Origin: Candidatus Nitrospira nitrosa
Lineage (GTDB): Bacteria; Nitrospirota; Nitrospiria; Nitrospirales; Nitrospiraceae
DNA length: 64,000 nt
Assembly: GCF_001458735.1 (NCBI RefSeq)
Contig: NZ_CZQA01000011.1
Span: 117,483-181,482, forward strand
Direction: 5' to 3'
The position numbers were made by a program, and so were the translations under genes. The notes below the pieces were generated by a model that had not been told where the DNA came from, did no database searches, and saw nothing but the letters and a program-made list of their open reading frames with translations. This document shows, piece after piece, positions 43,156 to 54,128 of this stretch (the stretch's first letter is position 1; the number at the start of each line of letters is the position of its first letter).

Positions 43156-44277
43156 CTAAAGAATCACGAGATTGTCGCGGTGAATCACTTCCTCATACTC
43201 TTGGGAGCCGAACTGTTCCTGAATGACGCTCGTCTTGAGGCCTTTCATCCGGTCTAAGAGTTCCGACGACACGTTCACCAGGCCTTTGGCAAATTCCTTT
43301 CCGTTTGGATCGAAGCAACTCACCGGATCGCCGGCTTCGAATGGCCCGTTCACCTTGCAAATACCGGATGCGAGCAGGCTTTTCCCTCGTTGCGCAAGGG
43401 CATCGACGGCCCCCTGGTCGAGATGCAGCTGGCCACGCGGGCGAAGCGTGAACGCGATCCAATGTTTTCGGCTGTTCAGGCGGCGTTCCTTTGCCAGAAA
43501 CAGACTTCCGCCGGTTCCTGTCGTCAACGCTGTGGCGAGGAGCCCTGCTCGCTCTCCATTGAGAATCAAGGTAGAGATTCCGTATTGCCCGACCTTCTTA
43601 GCCGCCCGGAGTTTGGTGGCCATGCCGCCTGTGCCCTCGAAGGTGCTGGACACGCCGGCTAATTGCTCAATGTCATCAGTGATAGCCGGGATGAACGGGA
43701 TCAGGGTCGCAGAAGGGTTCTTGCGAGGATCTTCTGTGTACAGTCCATCGACGTCCGATAAAATCACCAGGAGGTCGGCATCGGCCAGGTGAGCTACTTC
43801 ACTGGCCAGGGTATCGTTGTCACCCACTCTGATCTCATCGACTGCGACGGTATCGTTTTCATTGATGATCGGAACGATGCCGAAATCAATCAGTGCCGAA
43901 AGGGTATGGCGGGCGTTGAGGAAACGGCGGCGGTCTTCAAGGTCCTGGTGGGTGAGGAGAATCTGTGCTACCTGAGTCGAAAGACGTTCGAAAGCCTTTT
44001 CATAGGCCCACATCAGGCGACTTTGTCCTACGGCTGCCGCAGCCTGCTTGACCGGAAGGTTTTTTGGGTATTCTTTGAGTTGCAGTTTTTTGATGCCGGA
44101 GACAATGGCGCCGGAGGAGACGATCAGGATCTCTCGTCCCTGTTTCTTCAGGGTGGCGATTTCGTCGGCCAACTGCTCAATTCTGTCGGGGCGTAGCCCT
44201 TCAGCACGCGAAGCGATCAGGCTACTGCCGATTTTGATGACGATCCGCGTGGCCTGCGTTAGGACTGTGTCTCGCAT
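43156..44277 (-). CDS. proB: Glutamate 5-kinase ProB
   Basis: A 373-aa enzyme: amino-acid-kinase domain (VIKIGSSLIA, EILIVSSGAIVSGIKKL, NENDTVAVDEIRVGDNDTLA, LLVILSDVDGLYTEDPRKNP, GTGGMATKLRAA) plus a C-terminal PUA domain (RGKSLLASGICKVNGPFEAG). It phosphorylates glutamate for proline synthesis; no proA is visible next to it. Its start lies within the last codons of obgE (19-nt overlap). Confidence 0.95.
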   Translation of the reverse strand: MRDTVLTQATRIVIKIGSSLIASRAEGLRPDRIEQLADEIATLKKQGREILIVSSGAIVSGIKKLQLKEYPKNLPVKQAAAAVGQSRLMWAYEKAFERLSTQVAQILLTHQDLEDRRRFLNARHTLSALIDFGIVPIINENDTVAVDEIRVGDNDTLASEVAHLADADLLVILSDVDGLYTEDPRKNPSATLIPFIPAITDDIEQLAGVSSTFEGTGGMATKLRAAKKVGQYGISTLILNGERAGLLATALTTGTGGSLFLAKERRLNSRKHWIAFTLRPRGQLHLDQGAVDALAQRGKSLLASGICKVNGPFEAGDPVSCFDPNGKEFAKGLVNVSSELLDRMKGLKTSVIQEQFGSQEYEEVIHRDNLVIL

Positions 44278-45284
44278 GGCAGCATCCGTAACATATCAAC
44301 CTGTTTCCCGACATAGAGGATCAACTGATCCAGCCCTGTATTTGTGGCGGCTGAGATCGGGAAGCAGGGATATCCTCGGTCTCGGCAATAGGCTTGAATT
44401 TGTTCCAGCCGTTCACCTGCCCCAGTGACATCAATCTTAGTTGGAACGACGGCAAAGGGGCGGGTGGTCAGCCCCTGGTCATAGGCGGCCAGTTCTTGCC
44501 GGAGGGTCTCGAAGCTGTTTTGGGGGTCGTCGGTCGCCCATTCCGAGACGTCGATCAAGTGGAGCAAAAATGCGGTTCGCTCAATATGGCGGAGAAACTG
44601 CACTCCCAGGCCTTTTCCTTCGTGTGCTCCTTCGATCAAACCCGGGATATCGGCGACCACAAAACTGCGGTCGGATCCCCATCTGACGACACCAAGGTTA
44701 GGAATCAATGTGGTAAAGGGATAATCGGCGATTTTTGGACGAGCCGCAGAAATGGCAGAGATCAGGGTCGACTTTCCCGCATTGGGAAATCCCACAAGAC
44801 CAACATCAGCCAGTAACTTGAGTTCGAGCCGTAGGGTACGCTCTTCTCCGGAACTCCCCGGCGTGCACTTGGTTGGTACGCGATTGACGGATGTGGCGAA
44901 GTTGCTATTGCCCTTTCCGCCACGCCCACCTTGGGCGATCACGGCTGTTTGGCCGTCTTCGGTGAAATCCGCGAGGATCTCCTTTGACTGGTCATCGTAG
45001 ACGATGGTTCCGACTGGCACTCCGATCGTGACGTCATCCCCTGAGCGTCCGGTACAGTTGGAGCCACCACCGTGTTTTCCGTCTTGTGCCTCGTAGTGAT
45101 TTTGATATCGGAGGTCGAGCAGGGTCGTCAGCCGATGTGAGGCAGTCATGATGACGTCGCCCCCACGACCGCCGTCACCACCATCCGGTCCGCCGCGAGG
45201 GACAAACATCTCTCTCCGAAAGCTACAGATGCCGTTCCCGCCTCGACCAGCCCGTACCGTCACGCGTACTTCGTCGACAAACAT
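44259..45284 (-). CDS. obgE: Obg-family GTPase ObgE/CgtA
   Basis: A 341-aa GTPase: glycine-rich Obg domain (VRAGRGGNGICSFRREMFVP, GGPDGGDGGRGGDV), then the G domain with G1 GFPNAGKSTLI, G3 VADIPGLIEGAH and G4 PTKIDV. It acts in 50S maturation and stress response. Following rplU-rpmA is the widely conserved order. Confidence 0.96.
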   Translation of the reverse strand: MFVDEVRVTVRAGRGGNGICSFRREMFVPRGGPDGGDGGRGGDVIMTASHRLTTLLDLRYQNHYEAQDGKHGGGSNCTGRSGDDVTIGVPVGTIVYDDQSKEILADFTEDGQTAVIAQGGRGGKGNSNFATSVNRVPTKCTPGSSGEERTLRLELKLLADVGLVGFPNAGKSTLISAISAARPKIADYPFTTLIPNLGVVRWGSDRSFVVADIPGLIEGAHEGKGLGVQFLRHIERTAFLLHLIDVSEWATDDPQNSFETLRQELAAYDQGLTTRPFAVVPTKIDVTGAGERLEQIQAYCRDRGYPCFPISAATNTGLDQLILYVGKQVDMLRMLPCETQS

Positions 45285-45404
45285 GGGTACCAGTTTCCTA
45301 CAGCCGAAAGTAAGGAGAGAGAAAAGTATACCTGACTTTGAGGCGAAGAAGCAGGGAGACCCTATGTCTGCCCTGCTTGTGCGAGAGGGAGTAGAAAGGG
45401 AAGG

Positions 45405-45668
45405 CTAAGACTTAGCGGAGCTCGGATATACACTGACTTTTCGTCTGCCGCGCCCACCTTCAAACTTAACCACACCAGTTGTTTTGGCGAACAGCGTATG
45501 GTCCCTTCCCAGATCCACATTGAAGCCCGGAAAGAACTTGGTCCCGCGCTGGCGGACGATGATACTGCCGGCCGTGACCGTCTGACCGCCATAGGCCTTC
45601 ACTCCCAAGTATTGGGGGTTACTGTCACGACCGTTACGTGAGGATCCGCCACCTTTGTTTGTTGCCAT
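45405..45668 (-). CDS. rpmA: 50S ribosomal protein L27
   Basis: An 87-aa protein with the canonical start [20 protein letters not shown] and core [20 protein letters not shown]. No Firmicute-type cleavable N-terminal extension is present. It follows rplU by 22 nt and precedes obgE. Confidence 0.97.
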   Translation of the reverse strand: MATNKGGGSSRNGRDSNPQYLGVKAYGGQTVTAGSIIVRQRGTKFFPGFNVDLGRDHTLFAKTTGVVKFEGGRGRRKVSVYPSSAKS

Positions 45669-45690
45669 GGTCTATCCTTCCTACTCGAAT

Positions 45691-46005
45691 TTATGCCGTT
45701 GCAATACCGGTAATCAGGAGCTTGGTGAACCCCTGCCGGTGCCCGCGAGTACGTCGGTAGTTCTTGCGGCGTTTCTTCTTGAAAACGGTAATCGATCGAG
45801 TCCGTCCATGACGCACAATTTCCGCCGTGACCTTGGCTCCGGCAACGAGTGGTTGCCCGATGAGGACCGCAGCGTCACCATGCACGAGACGAACCTGGTC
45901 GAGTTCCACTTGCGCGCCGACATCACCAGGCAGGCTTCCAACCTGAATCGTCGCCCCTGCTTCTACCCGATACTGCTTACCACCTGTTTCTACAATCGCG
46001 TACAT
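45691..46005 (-). CDS. rplU: 50S ribosomal protein L21
   Basis: A 104-aa protein beginning MYAIVETGGKQYRVEAGATI and ending with the basic KKRRKNYRRTRGHRQGFT segment that binds 23S rRNA. It is first in the rplU-rpmA-obgE-proB-nadD-rsfS-lapB run; the promoter should lie in the divergent gap at 46006-46219. Confidence 0.97.
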   Translation of the reverse strand: MYAIVETGGKQYRVEAGATIQVGSLPGDVGAQVELDQVRLVHGDAAVLIGQPLVAGAKVTAEIVRHGRTRSITVFKKKRRKNYRRTRGHRQGFTKLLITGIATA

Positions 46006-46219
46006 ATCTCTTCTCCAGTCTTGAGGAACGGTTCATTTAACATGTGGGTGTGAGAAGTGTCAAGCCATAGGGAGTGGTTTCACTTGATCAGTGAGCATAC
46101 ACTCCCCCTCTTTTGTGGGCTAGGATCATCTCAGAGCTCCCACGTATTCTTGCGCCACAAACAGTCCCGTCGTCGCTGTGGTAGTGACCGTCATCCCACG
46201 ACAAGAGAGTGATGAACGC

Positions 46220-46564
46220 ATGGCGCATACCAGCAAGTTTGTAATTCGAACCTATCACCGGATTCCCATTCGATGTGAAGCCTATTACATGGGTGGGGAC
46301 TTCCTCGGAAAGGGAACCGTCATGAACCTCTGCCGAAACGGGTTTCGTGTACTTGGCGACCATCAAGTCGTACCGGGAATGGAACTCGTTGTCCGTCTTT
46401 CTCTGCCGGATAAGGATGCGCCGGTGGAAATCCAACGCGTCGCTGTTCGGTGGGTTCGCGGCCTACTGTTTGGGGCCAGAATCATGACGATGAGTCCGGA
46501 CGGAGAAGATCGAGTGGCCACGTTTCTGAGTGCTCGCCTTCGTGCCTATTGTGCCTCTTCCTAA
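46220..46564 (+). CDS. PilZ domain protein
   Basis: A 114-aa protein with a PilZ-like beta barrel: RTYHRIPIRCEAYYMGGDFL, GTVMNLCRNGFRVLGDHQV (the NLCRNG strand corresponds to the D/NxSxxG motif) and VAVRWVRGLLFGARIMTM. The RxxxR element (RTYHR) precedes it, so c-di-GMP binding is plausible, though the second motif is altered (N-L-C-R-N-G). ATG 46220 is preferred to the longer frame from 46178. Confidence 0.75.
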   Translation: MAHTSKFVIRTYHRIPIRCEAYYMGGDFLGKGTVMNLCRNGFRVLGDHQVVPGMELVVRLSLPDKDAPVEIQRVAVRWVRGLLFGARIMTMSPDGEDRVATFLSARLRAYCASS

Positions 46565-46767
46565 ATAGCCTATTCAACAAGATACCGGAAGCCACAGTGT
46601 GTGCCGAGGACGAATGCGCTCCCATGTTTCGTGATGGCCGTATCGGTCGAGTTGGTCTTGACGCAGGCTGAGGGTTCGTTTGCTTGACCCGAGGTCAGCT
46701 GCACGCTATAGTCCCTCACGCAACTCAAGGCAGTACCTTTTTATCCCTCGCTGGAGCGCACACTCAT

Positions 46768-47682
46768 ATGTTGGAGCCGGTTGAAAAAATTTGGATGGAC
46801 GGGAAGTTCGTGCCATGGGGAGAGGCGAATGTTCATGTCCTCACTCATTCACTGCATTATGGGCTGGCAGCCTTCGAAGGTGTGCGCTGTTACAAAGGCA
46901 AGTCAGGATCCGCCATTTTTCGGCTTCAGGAGCATGTCGATCGATTATTCGACTCGGCACACATCAGCATGATGGTCATCCCGTACGATAAAAAGCAGAT
47001 GACCGAGGCCATCGTTGAAACGGTTCGTGTGAATCGACTGGATGCCTGTTACATCCGTCCCTTGGTCTTTATCGGGTATGGGGCGATGGGGGTGCATCCT
47101 GGGGACAACCCGATTCGGGTGGCCATCGCCGCGTGGAAGTGGGGGGCCTATTTGGGAGAGGAGGCTCTTGCCAATGGGATGCGTGCTTGCGTGTCTTCCT
47201 TTACGCGACACCATGTCAATGTGTCCATGACCAGAGGGAAGATCTCCGGGTATTATGTGAACTCTATCCTAGCGAAGCAACAAGCAAAGGCCGACGGGTA
47301 TGACGAAGCGATTCTTCTTGATCCGGAGGGGTATGTTGCCGAGGGAACAGGCGAGAACGTGTTCATTATCCGCCGCGGTGTGCTCAAGACGACGCCGTTG
47401 ACATCGGTGCTGGAGGGGATTACGAGAGATTCCGTCATTCAGTTGGCGCAAGAACGGAACATCAGGGTCGTGGAAGAACGATTTACGCGTGATGAAATGT
47501 ACATTGCCGATGAAGTATTTGTGACAGGGACAGCTGCTGAACTGACTCCGGTCAGAGAGATCGACAATCGCCGTATTGGGACCGGCACACCCGGGCCGAT
47601 TACGCGCGCGCTCCAAGACACCTTCTTCTCGATCGTACGCGGGGAAGACACCGCGCATCAATCCTGGTTGACCAAGATCTAA
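46768..47682 (+). CDS. ilvE: Branched-chain amino acid aminotransferase IlvE
   Basis: A 304-aa fold-type IV PLP enzyme: WMDGKFVPWGEANVHVLTHS, HYGLAAFEGVRCY, RGKISGYYVNSIL with the PLP lysine region, EAILLDPEGYVAEGTGENVF, and VFVTGTAAELTPV. It performs the last step of Val/Leu/Ile synthesis. ATG 46768 (MLEPVEKIWMDG) matches family starts; the frame is open 28 codons further upstream. Confidence 0.95.
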   Translation: MLEPVEKIWMDGKFVPWGEANVHVLTHSLHYGLAAFEGVRCYKGKSGSAIFRLQEHVDRLFDSAHISMMVIPYDKKQMTEAIVETVRVNRLDACYIRPLVFIGYGAMGVHPGDNPIRVAIAAWKWGAYLGEEALANGMRACVSSFTRHHVNVSMTRGKISGYYVNSILAKQQAKADGYDEAILLDPEGYVAEGTGENVFIIRRGVLKTTPLTSVLEGITRDSVIQLAQERNIRVVEERFTRDEMYIADEVFVTGTAAELTPVREIDNRRIGTGTPGPITRALQDTFFSIVRGEDTAHQSWLTKI

Positions 47683-47985
47683 TTATCGCGGCGAGCCATT
47701 GCTATGCTGCCGGGAGAAGCGAGAAGATCTTCCCGGCCCAGTAGGCGTCCGTTTGTGGAGCGCTAGCAGGTTGCGAACCCCTCGATTATTGCCAGCCCAG
47801 TAGTGAGAAGGTTCCGTCCGGCAGTCAAACCACAAGAGCTTCAGGATGCTCAAAAGGCCGTCCAGTAAGGCAGCAGCGAGCGAAGGGGCGAGGCGTGCGC
47901 GTCGGTACGTTGAGTCTCAGAGCGATGCGAGAACGCCGCTGGCAGACTTTTTTAACATTCCTGTCAGGCCGTCTCCTGCGATCGA
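47683..47985. other. Intergenic region containing a repeat element
   Basis: About 300 nt between convergent ilvE and secG. Its central 120 nt is the inverted-repeat element described separately; the flanks show no gene. Confidence 0.5.
47843..47962. repeat. Short interspersed element with imperfect terminal inverted repeats
   Basis: The ~120-nt unit begins AGGATGCTCAAAAGGCCGTC and ends with a sequence whose complement begins AGGAATGTTAAAAAAGTCTG; the ends pair imperfectly. The interior is GC-rich (GCGAGCGAAGGGGCGAGGCG). I recall near-identical units scattered between genes in Nitrospira genomes. It is non-coding and looks like a MITE or REP-like element. Only one copy is in this window. Confidence 0.55.
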
Positions 47986-48345
47986 TTAGTGGCCAGTGGA
48001 GGGAGATTCCCCTGAGGAGGAGTGGGACTCTCCAGATGGCTGAGCAGGCGGTGCAGCCGGAGCAGGTGCCGTCTCGCTCTTGTGGTCGAGGTCAATGATC
48101 GTCGAGGAGACATTTCGCTGTTTTGCCAAGATGGCCAAGCTGAGTGACGTCACCATAAAAATGGCTGCAACGAACACCGTCAACTTACTGAGAAAGTTAG
48201 CAGGGCCACGGCTTCCGAACACCGTTTGACTCGACCCGCCAAAGGCGGCTCCGATCTCTGCCCCTTTGCCAGACTGAAGGAGAATCGCTCCAATCATCAG
48301 AAAACAGATGAATACGTGGACGACCACGATTAGCGTGTATAGCAT
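47986..48345 (-). CDS. secG: Preprotein translocase subunit SecG
   Basis: A 119-aa inner-membrane protein with two TM helices (VVVHVFICFLMIGAILLQSG and LTVFVAAIFMVTSLSLAILA) around the conserved GAAFGGSSQTVFGSRG loop. The C-terminal ~45 residues are Pro/Ser/Ala-rich. It joins SecYE in export. It follows tpiA by 6 nt, the usual gap-pgk-tpiA-secG order. Confidence 0.95.
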   Translation of the reverse strand: MLYTLIVVVHVFICFLMIGAILLQSGKGAEIGAAFGGSSQTVFGSRGPANFLSKLTVFVAAIFMVTSLSLAILAKQRNVSSTIIDLDHKSETAPAPAAPPAQPSGESHSSSGESPSTGH

Positions 48346-48351
48346 GAACGT

Positions 48352-49134
48352 TCAGACTCCGATTGATCGTGTAGTAGAAGTAAGTTGGGCGATTGTAGCA
48401 AAGGAGTTCACCTCTAGACAAGCGCCGCCGATAAGTGCACCGTCCACCTGGTCCGACGATAAGAGGGAGGCGATATTCTGCGTCGTCACGCTGCCTCCAT
48501 ACAGAATCCTCGTCCGTTCGGCGACGAGGGGAGAGGCGGTGGCGGCAAGAACAGCTCGAATCGTCCGATGGGCGGCAACGGCTTGCTCGGTGGTAGCCGA
48601 TCGGCCGGTTCCGATGGCCCAGATCGGCTCATACGCGACGGTGAGGGTTTCCAGGGACTCGGCGGCAAAGCCGGCCAAGCTCTCGTGGATCTGTTGAGCA
48701 AGCACATCGTCGGTTGAGCCGGCTTCTCGCTGAGTGAGTGATTCACCGATACAGAGGATCGGGCGGAGTTCATGTGCGAAGGCCGCCTGCAGTTTCTTAC
48801 GAATCTCATCGCCCCGTTCACCAAAGAGCGTTCGCCGTTCAGAATGGCCAAGAATCACATAGCGGCAACCAAGGTCCTTCAGCATGGGGGCGGAGATCTC
48901 TCCGGTGTACGCTCCCTGCGTTTCCCAAAACAGATTTTGCGCCCCGAGCTGGATCGGAGATCCTGGGCCCAAGACCCTGCCGACCGACTCCAATGCCGTA
49001 AATGGGGGAGCCACAACCAGTTCCACGCCCGTAGGAGTCTTCGAAAGATGCCGGCTCAGTTCGCCGATAAACCTAGCCGCTTCGGACGCGGTCTTGTTCA
49101 TTTTCCAATTGCCGACAATGAGCCGTGTACGCAC
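48352..49134 (-). CDS. tpiA: Triosephosphate isomerase
   Basis: A 260-aa TIM barrel: IVGNWKMNKT, catalytic His in YVILGHSERRTLFGE, catalytic Glu in VAYEPIWAIGTGRSAT, phosphate loop ILYGGSVTTQN. It interconverts DHAP and G3P. It sits 38 nt after pgk. Confidence 0.97.
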   Translation of the reverse strand: MRTRLIVGNWKMNKTASEAARFIGELSRHLSKTPTGVELVVAPPFTALESVGRVLGPGSPIQLGAQNLFWETQGAYTGEISAPMLKDLGCRYVILGHSERRTLFGERGDEIRKKLQAAFAHELRPILCIGESLTQREAGSTDDVLAQQIHESLAGFAAESLETLTVAYEPIWAIGTGRSATTEQAVAAHRTIRAVLAATASPLVAERTRILYGGSVTTQNIASLLSSDQVDGALIGGACLEVNSFATIAQLTSTTRSIGV

Positions 49135-49172
49135 AGGGTTCCTGGGGCTGAGATTGTACTGAAAAATCGTCG

Positions 49173-50372
49173 TCAGTTCTGGCGGTCAGGCAATGCTGCA
49201 AGGCCGGGTAACGTTTTGCCTTCAAGCAGTTCCAGCGCTGCGCCACCACCGGTCGAGATGAATGACATGCTCTCTGACACACCGGCTCGATGAACGGCGA
49301 GGGCAGTTTCACCGCCACCGACGATCGTGAGGGCGTATGCATCGGCGATAGCATGGGCCATAGCCAAGGTCCCCCGTGCGTAGGCATCAATTTCAAAGAC
49401 ACCCATTGGTCCGTTCCACAGGATGGTCTTGGCGTTTTGGACCGCCTCATTGAAGAGCTTGACGGAGGCCGGACCAATGTCGAGGGCGTACCACCCTTTC
49501 GGAATCTCCTGCACGGGGACAATCTTGGTTTCTGCGCCGATCTCTCGACTGGCTGCAACCACACAGTCGACAGGGAGATAAAACTTGACCCCTCGTGAGA
49601 GGGCATGGTCCTCAATGCCTCGGGCAAAATCCAGCATGTCCATTTCGCAGAGCGAGTTGCCGATCTCCATGCCCTTTGCTTTCAAGAAGGTGAACGCCAT
49701 GCCGCCACCGATAATGACCTTGTCGACTTTCTTGCCGAGATTTTCAATGACTCCGATTTTTCCGGACACTTTGGCTCCACCCAGAATGGCGGCAAATGGG
49801 CGCACGGGATTGGCGACGGCTCCCTCAAGGTACTCGATCTCTTTCTTAAGCAGCGCTCCTGCTGCAGCATCCTTGATGTGTTTCGTAATACCGACCGTCG
49901 AGGCGTGGGCACGGTGCGCGGCTCCAAAGGCGTCGTTGATAAACACGTCTCCCAACGAGGCCAGGGCCTTCGCGAAATCATCGTCGTTCTTCTCTTCGCC
50001 GGCATGAAACCGGAGGTTTTCGAGTAAGAGCACATCCCCGTCCTTCATCTTGGCGACCAGCTTCTCGACGGCCGGTCCCATGCAATCCGGAGCGAAGAGG
50101 ACTTCTTTCCCGAGCAGTCGCCCCAACCGTTTGGCGACAGGAGCGAGGCTGTATTTTGGTTCGAACGTTCCCTTCGGTCTGCCGAGGTGTGAGCAAAGAA
50201 TGACTTTCGCGCCCTCATCCACGACACGATTGATCGTCGGCAGGGTGGAACGAATGCGGGTGTCGTCGGTAATCTGTAGCGACTCGTCTAGAGGGACGTT
50301 GAAATCCGCTCGAATAATGACCCGTTTGCCACGAAGTTGCACATCATCGATGGTTTTTTTGTGCAAGTTCAC
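49173..50372 (-). CDS. pgk: Phosphoglycerate kinase
   Basis: A 399-aa enzyme: KRVIIRADFNVPLDE, CSHLGRPKGTFEPKYSL, LLLENLRFHAGEEKND, INDAFGAAHRAHAST, AILGGAKVSGKIGVIENL, and the nucleotide-binding GGGETALAVHRAG. Full length. It follows gap by 92 nt in the glycolytic operon. Confidence 0.97.
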   Translation of the reverse strand: MNLHKKTIDDVQLRGKRVIIRADFNVPLDESLQITDDTRIRSTLPTINRVVDEGAKVILCSHLGRPKGTFEPKYSLAPVAKRLGRLLGKEVLFAPDCMGPAVEKLVAKMKDGDVLLLENLRFHAGEEKNDDDFAKALASLGDVFINDAFGAAHRAHASTVGITKHIKDAAAGALLKKEIEYLEGAVANPVRPFAAILGGAKVSGKIGVIENLGKKVDKVIIGGGMAFTFLKAKGMEIGNSLCEMDMLDFARGIEDHALSRGVKFYLPVDCVVAASREIGAETKIVPVQEIPKGWYALDIGPASVKLFNEAVQNAKTILWNGPMGVFEIDAYARGTLAMAHAIADAYALTIVGGGETALAVHRAGVSESMSFISTGGGAALELLEGKTLPGLAALPDRQN

Positions 50373-50464
50373 GGAAAGCTCCTTGGTGTAGGTTCATTCA
50401 GCAGTCAACACTTCGGGATGAGATGAGCGATGGAGCGGGCTCGATCATCCCCGGCGCAGTCAAG

Positions 50465-51499
<1,035 letters not shown>

Positions 51500-51710
51500 T
51501 TATAGTGTATGTCTGTGGGACCAGACCGTACGATCCGAATGTCGATAGTATCGATGCGCTTTCCTTCTTGTCAAGATAGAACAAGCAGGTGGTGCCTCAA
51601 AAAAACGTCAAAATGACCGATGCCTGCACGTCAGAACCTGTGTATCACTTGCGTCCTCTTTCGGCAGTTCGTTAGAGTTCGGCACGCGTTCAATACCAAA
51701 GGAATGTGCA

Positions 51711-54128
51711 ATGGCCCAGATCTTATCAGAACAAGCAGCCCAGGTGGTGGAATGGCCCAGAGTTTTGGACTATGTGGCGCAGCAGGCCCAGTCGGCCATC
51801 GGCGGTACCAAGTGTCGAACGCTGGTTTTGTCGAGCGAACTTGAAGTGGCGCGTCGCCGTCAGCAGGAGACGACCGAAATGGTGCGTCTGGTGGAAGGGA
51901 GTGATCCACCGCCGAGCTTGGCCTTTCCCGATATCCGAGAGCAGCTGATCCGGGCAGAAAAGGGAGGCGTGCTCGAAGTCGGCGAGTTACGGGATTGTGC
52001 GATCACCCTGGCCTTGATGGTTGAACTGGAACGCTATGCACAGGTGCATCAAGACGAGATCCAAGCCCTGGCGCAGGTCTTTGAGCCACTGCACCTCACC
52101 AAAGGGCTACGGGGCCTTCAACACGCCATTGAGCATGCCATCCAGCCGGATGGGTTCATGAAGGACACGGCTTCGCCCGAGCTACGGCGTCTCACGCATC
52201 AGGCGCAAGGCTTAAAGCAAGAGATGCGGGGACAACTGGAGCAGATTCTCCATTCGCGGCGCTATGAGGACGTCCTGCAGGAATCATATTTTGCCCAGCG
52301 CGAGGGGCGCTATGTCGTGCCGGTGAAGGCGGATATGCGGGGGCGGATTCCTGGGATCGTCCATGATGTCTCAGCCAGTGGCGCGACCGTCTTTCTGGAG
52401 CCGCGCGAGTTGGTTGAGCTCAACAATTCCATCAAGGTGACGGATTTGGAGATCGAGCGGGAGGTACAGCGTATCTTGCGGGAGCTGACGGCGCTTGTGG
52501 CGGTCCAAGCGGACGCGATGGCCCAGGGGATTGGGGCGTTGGTGGATTGTGACGTCATCAGGGCCAAGGCCGAGATGAGCCGACGGCTGAAATGTAATCC
52601 GATCACGCTGAATGATATGGGCCGTGTCGTGCTGAAACAGGCACGCCATCCGCTGCTGCTCCTTACGAAAGAGCAGGTCGTCGCGAACGATATTCTTATG
52701 GACGAGACGATCCGCGTTCTCGTCATATCCGGGCCCAATACCGGTGGCAAGACCGTCACTCTCAAGATTGTGGGACTCTTTGCCCTCATGGTGCGAGCCG
52801 GACTGCATCTTCCCTGCGCGCCGGAGTCGGAGATGGCGCTTTTTACCGATCTCTATGCCGATATTGGCGACGCCCAGGATCTGAGTCGCGATCTCTCCAG
52901 TTTCTCGGCGCATATGACTCAGATGATTCGACTCCTCTCTGAGCGCACCGACTGTTCGACGACCGACGTTGCCGCTCCACCACGTTCGCTGGTGCTACTT
53001 GATGAGCCGGTAACCTCGACGGACCCTCAAGAAGGGGCGGCACTGGCGGAGGCGTTGCTCTGTCGCTTGGCAGAACTCAATATGAAAGTCGTGGCGACCA
53101 CGCATTATAGGGGGCTTAAAGAATTGGCACAGACCACTCCCGGCTTCGCCAATGCCAGCGTGGAATTTGATGTGGAACGCTTGGCGCCGACCTATCGCGT
53201 CTTCATGGGGATGCCTGGCGGCTCCTCCGCTTTGGAGATTGCCCGCCGGCTTGGCATGGACGAGCGTTTGGTGAACGAGGCGCGCAGGCGACTGCATCGC
53301 ACCGACCAACGGCTCGATCTGATGATGGCCGATCTGCAGCGTACTCAACGTCAACTGGCTGACGATGGGGAGCGCGCGCGGCAGGCTCGGCAAGCGGCTG
53401 AGCAGGCGGCCCGTGACGCTGAGGTGCTCCGTGTGCAACTTGAACAGGCTGAACAAGAGGCGAAGCGGGGGCTCAAGAAGAAGATCGGTGAGCAGTTTCA
53501 ACGCGCACGGGCTGAAGTGCAAGCCACGGTCGATTCACTGAAACGCGAGCAAAAGCTCATCAAAGCCAAAGAGACAAAACAGCGGCTGCATGAGCTGGAA
53601 ACAAAAGCGCGGCAGGAGCTGCTGCCAGTCACTGTGCCAATTCCACTGGAGCAGCTCGGGGTCGGCGACATCGTGGAAATTACCGGGTTGGGTATGACGG
53701 GGAGTTTGTTGGAAATACCACATGGGAAGAAGCGGGTTCGGGTCAAAGTAGGGGAGGGCGAAATCCTGGCTACGGTCTCGAATCTCGTTGGCCTCGCGCG
53801 TGAAACAGATGCTACCGCTGCTGCGCCTGCGCCAGTAGCGGCACCTGCGCGGAGAGTCTCGACGAGTAACGGATTAGGGTTAGATGAACAGACCGTCGTC
53901 GACGTGCGAGGGCAGGCGATGGATGAGGCTTTGGATCAGGTCGTGGCGGCGTTGGATCGAGCGACGCTGGATGGTGCGCCGTTTCTTCGTGTCATTCATG
54001 GCCATGGAACCGGTCGACTCAAATCCTCCCTCCGAGAGTATTTGAAATCATCACCCTATGTGGCGGAGTTTCGCCCGGGTGATCGAGCCGAGGGAGGTGA
54101 TGGTGTAACGGTGGCGAAGCTGCGGTGA
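51711..54128 (+). CDS. mutS2: MutS2 family protein with Smr domain
   Basis: An 805-aa protein: MutS-type core with Walker A (ISGPNTGGKTVTLK), Walker B (SLVLLDEPVTSTDP), helical clamp and a long coiled coil (about 530-640; RQAAEQAARDAEVLRVQLEQ), a KOW-like segment, then a C-terminal Smr domain (VDVRGQAMDEALDQVVAALD, VIHGHGTGRLKSSLREYL). MutS2 homologues act on collided ribosomes and on branched DNA; the Smr domain is nuclease-related. In Walker B the usual DE-(x)GTDP reads DEPVTSTDP, a small variation. Confidence 0.93.
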   Translation: MAQILSEQAAQVVEWPRVLDYVAQQAQSAIGGTKCRTLVLSSELEVARRRQQETTEMVRLVEGSDPPPSLAFPDIREQLIRAEKGGVLEVGELRDCAITLALMVELERYAQVHQDEIQALAQVFEPLHLTKGLRGLQHAIEHAIQPDGFMKDTASPELRRLTHQAQGLKQEMRGQLEQILHSRRYEDVLQESYFAQREGRYVVPVKADMRGRIPGIVHDVSASGATVFLEPRELVELNNSIKVTDLEIEREVQRILRELTALVAVQADAMAQGIGALVDCDVIRAKAEMSRRLKCNPITLNDMGRVVLKQARHPLLLLTKEQVVANDILMDETIRVLVISGPNTGGKTVTLKIVGLFALMVRAGLHLPCAPESEMALFTDLYADIGDAQDLSRDLSSFSAHMTQMIRLLSERTDCSTTDVAAPPRSLVLLDEPVTSTDPQEGAALAEALLCRLAELNMKVVATTHYRGLKELAQTTPGFANASVEFDVERLAPTYRVFMGMPGGSSALEIARRLGMDERLVNEARRRLHRTDQRLDLMMADLQRTQRQLADDGERARQARQAAEQAARDAEVLRVQLEQAEQEAKRGLKKKIGEQFQRARAEVQATVDSLKREQKLIKAKETKQRLHELETKARQELLPVTVPIPLEQLGVGDIVEITGLGMTGSLLEIPHGKKRVRVKVGEGEILATVSNLVGLARETDATAAAPAPVAAPARRVSTSNGLGLDEQTVVDVRGQAMDEALDQVVAALDRATLDGAPFLRVIHGHGTGRLKSSLREYLKSSPYVAEFRPGDRAEGGDGVTVAKLR

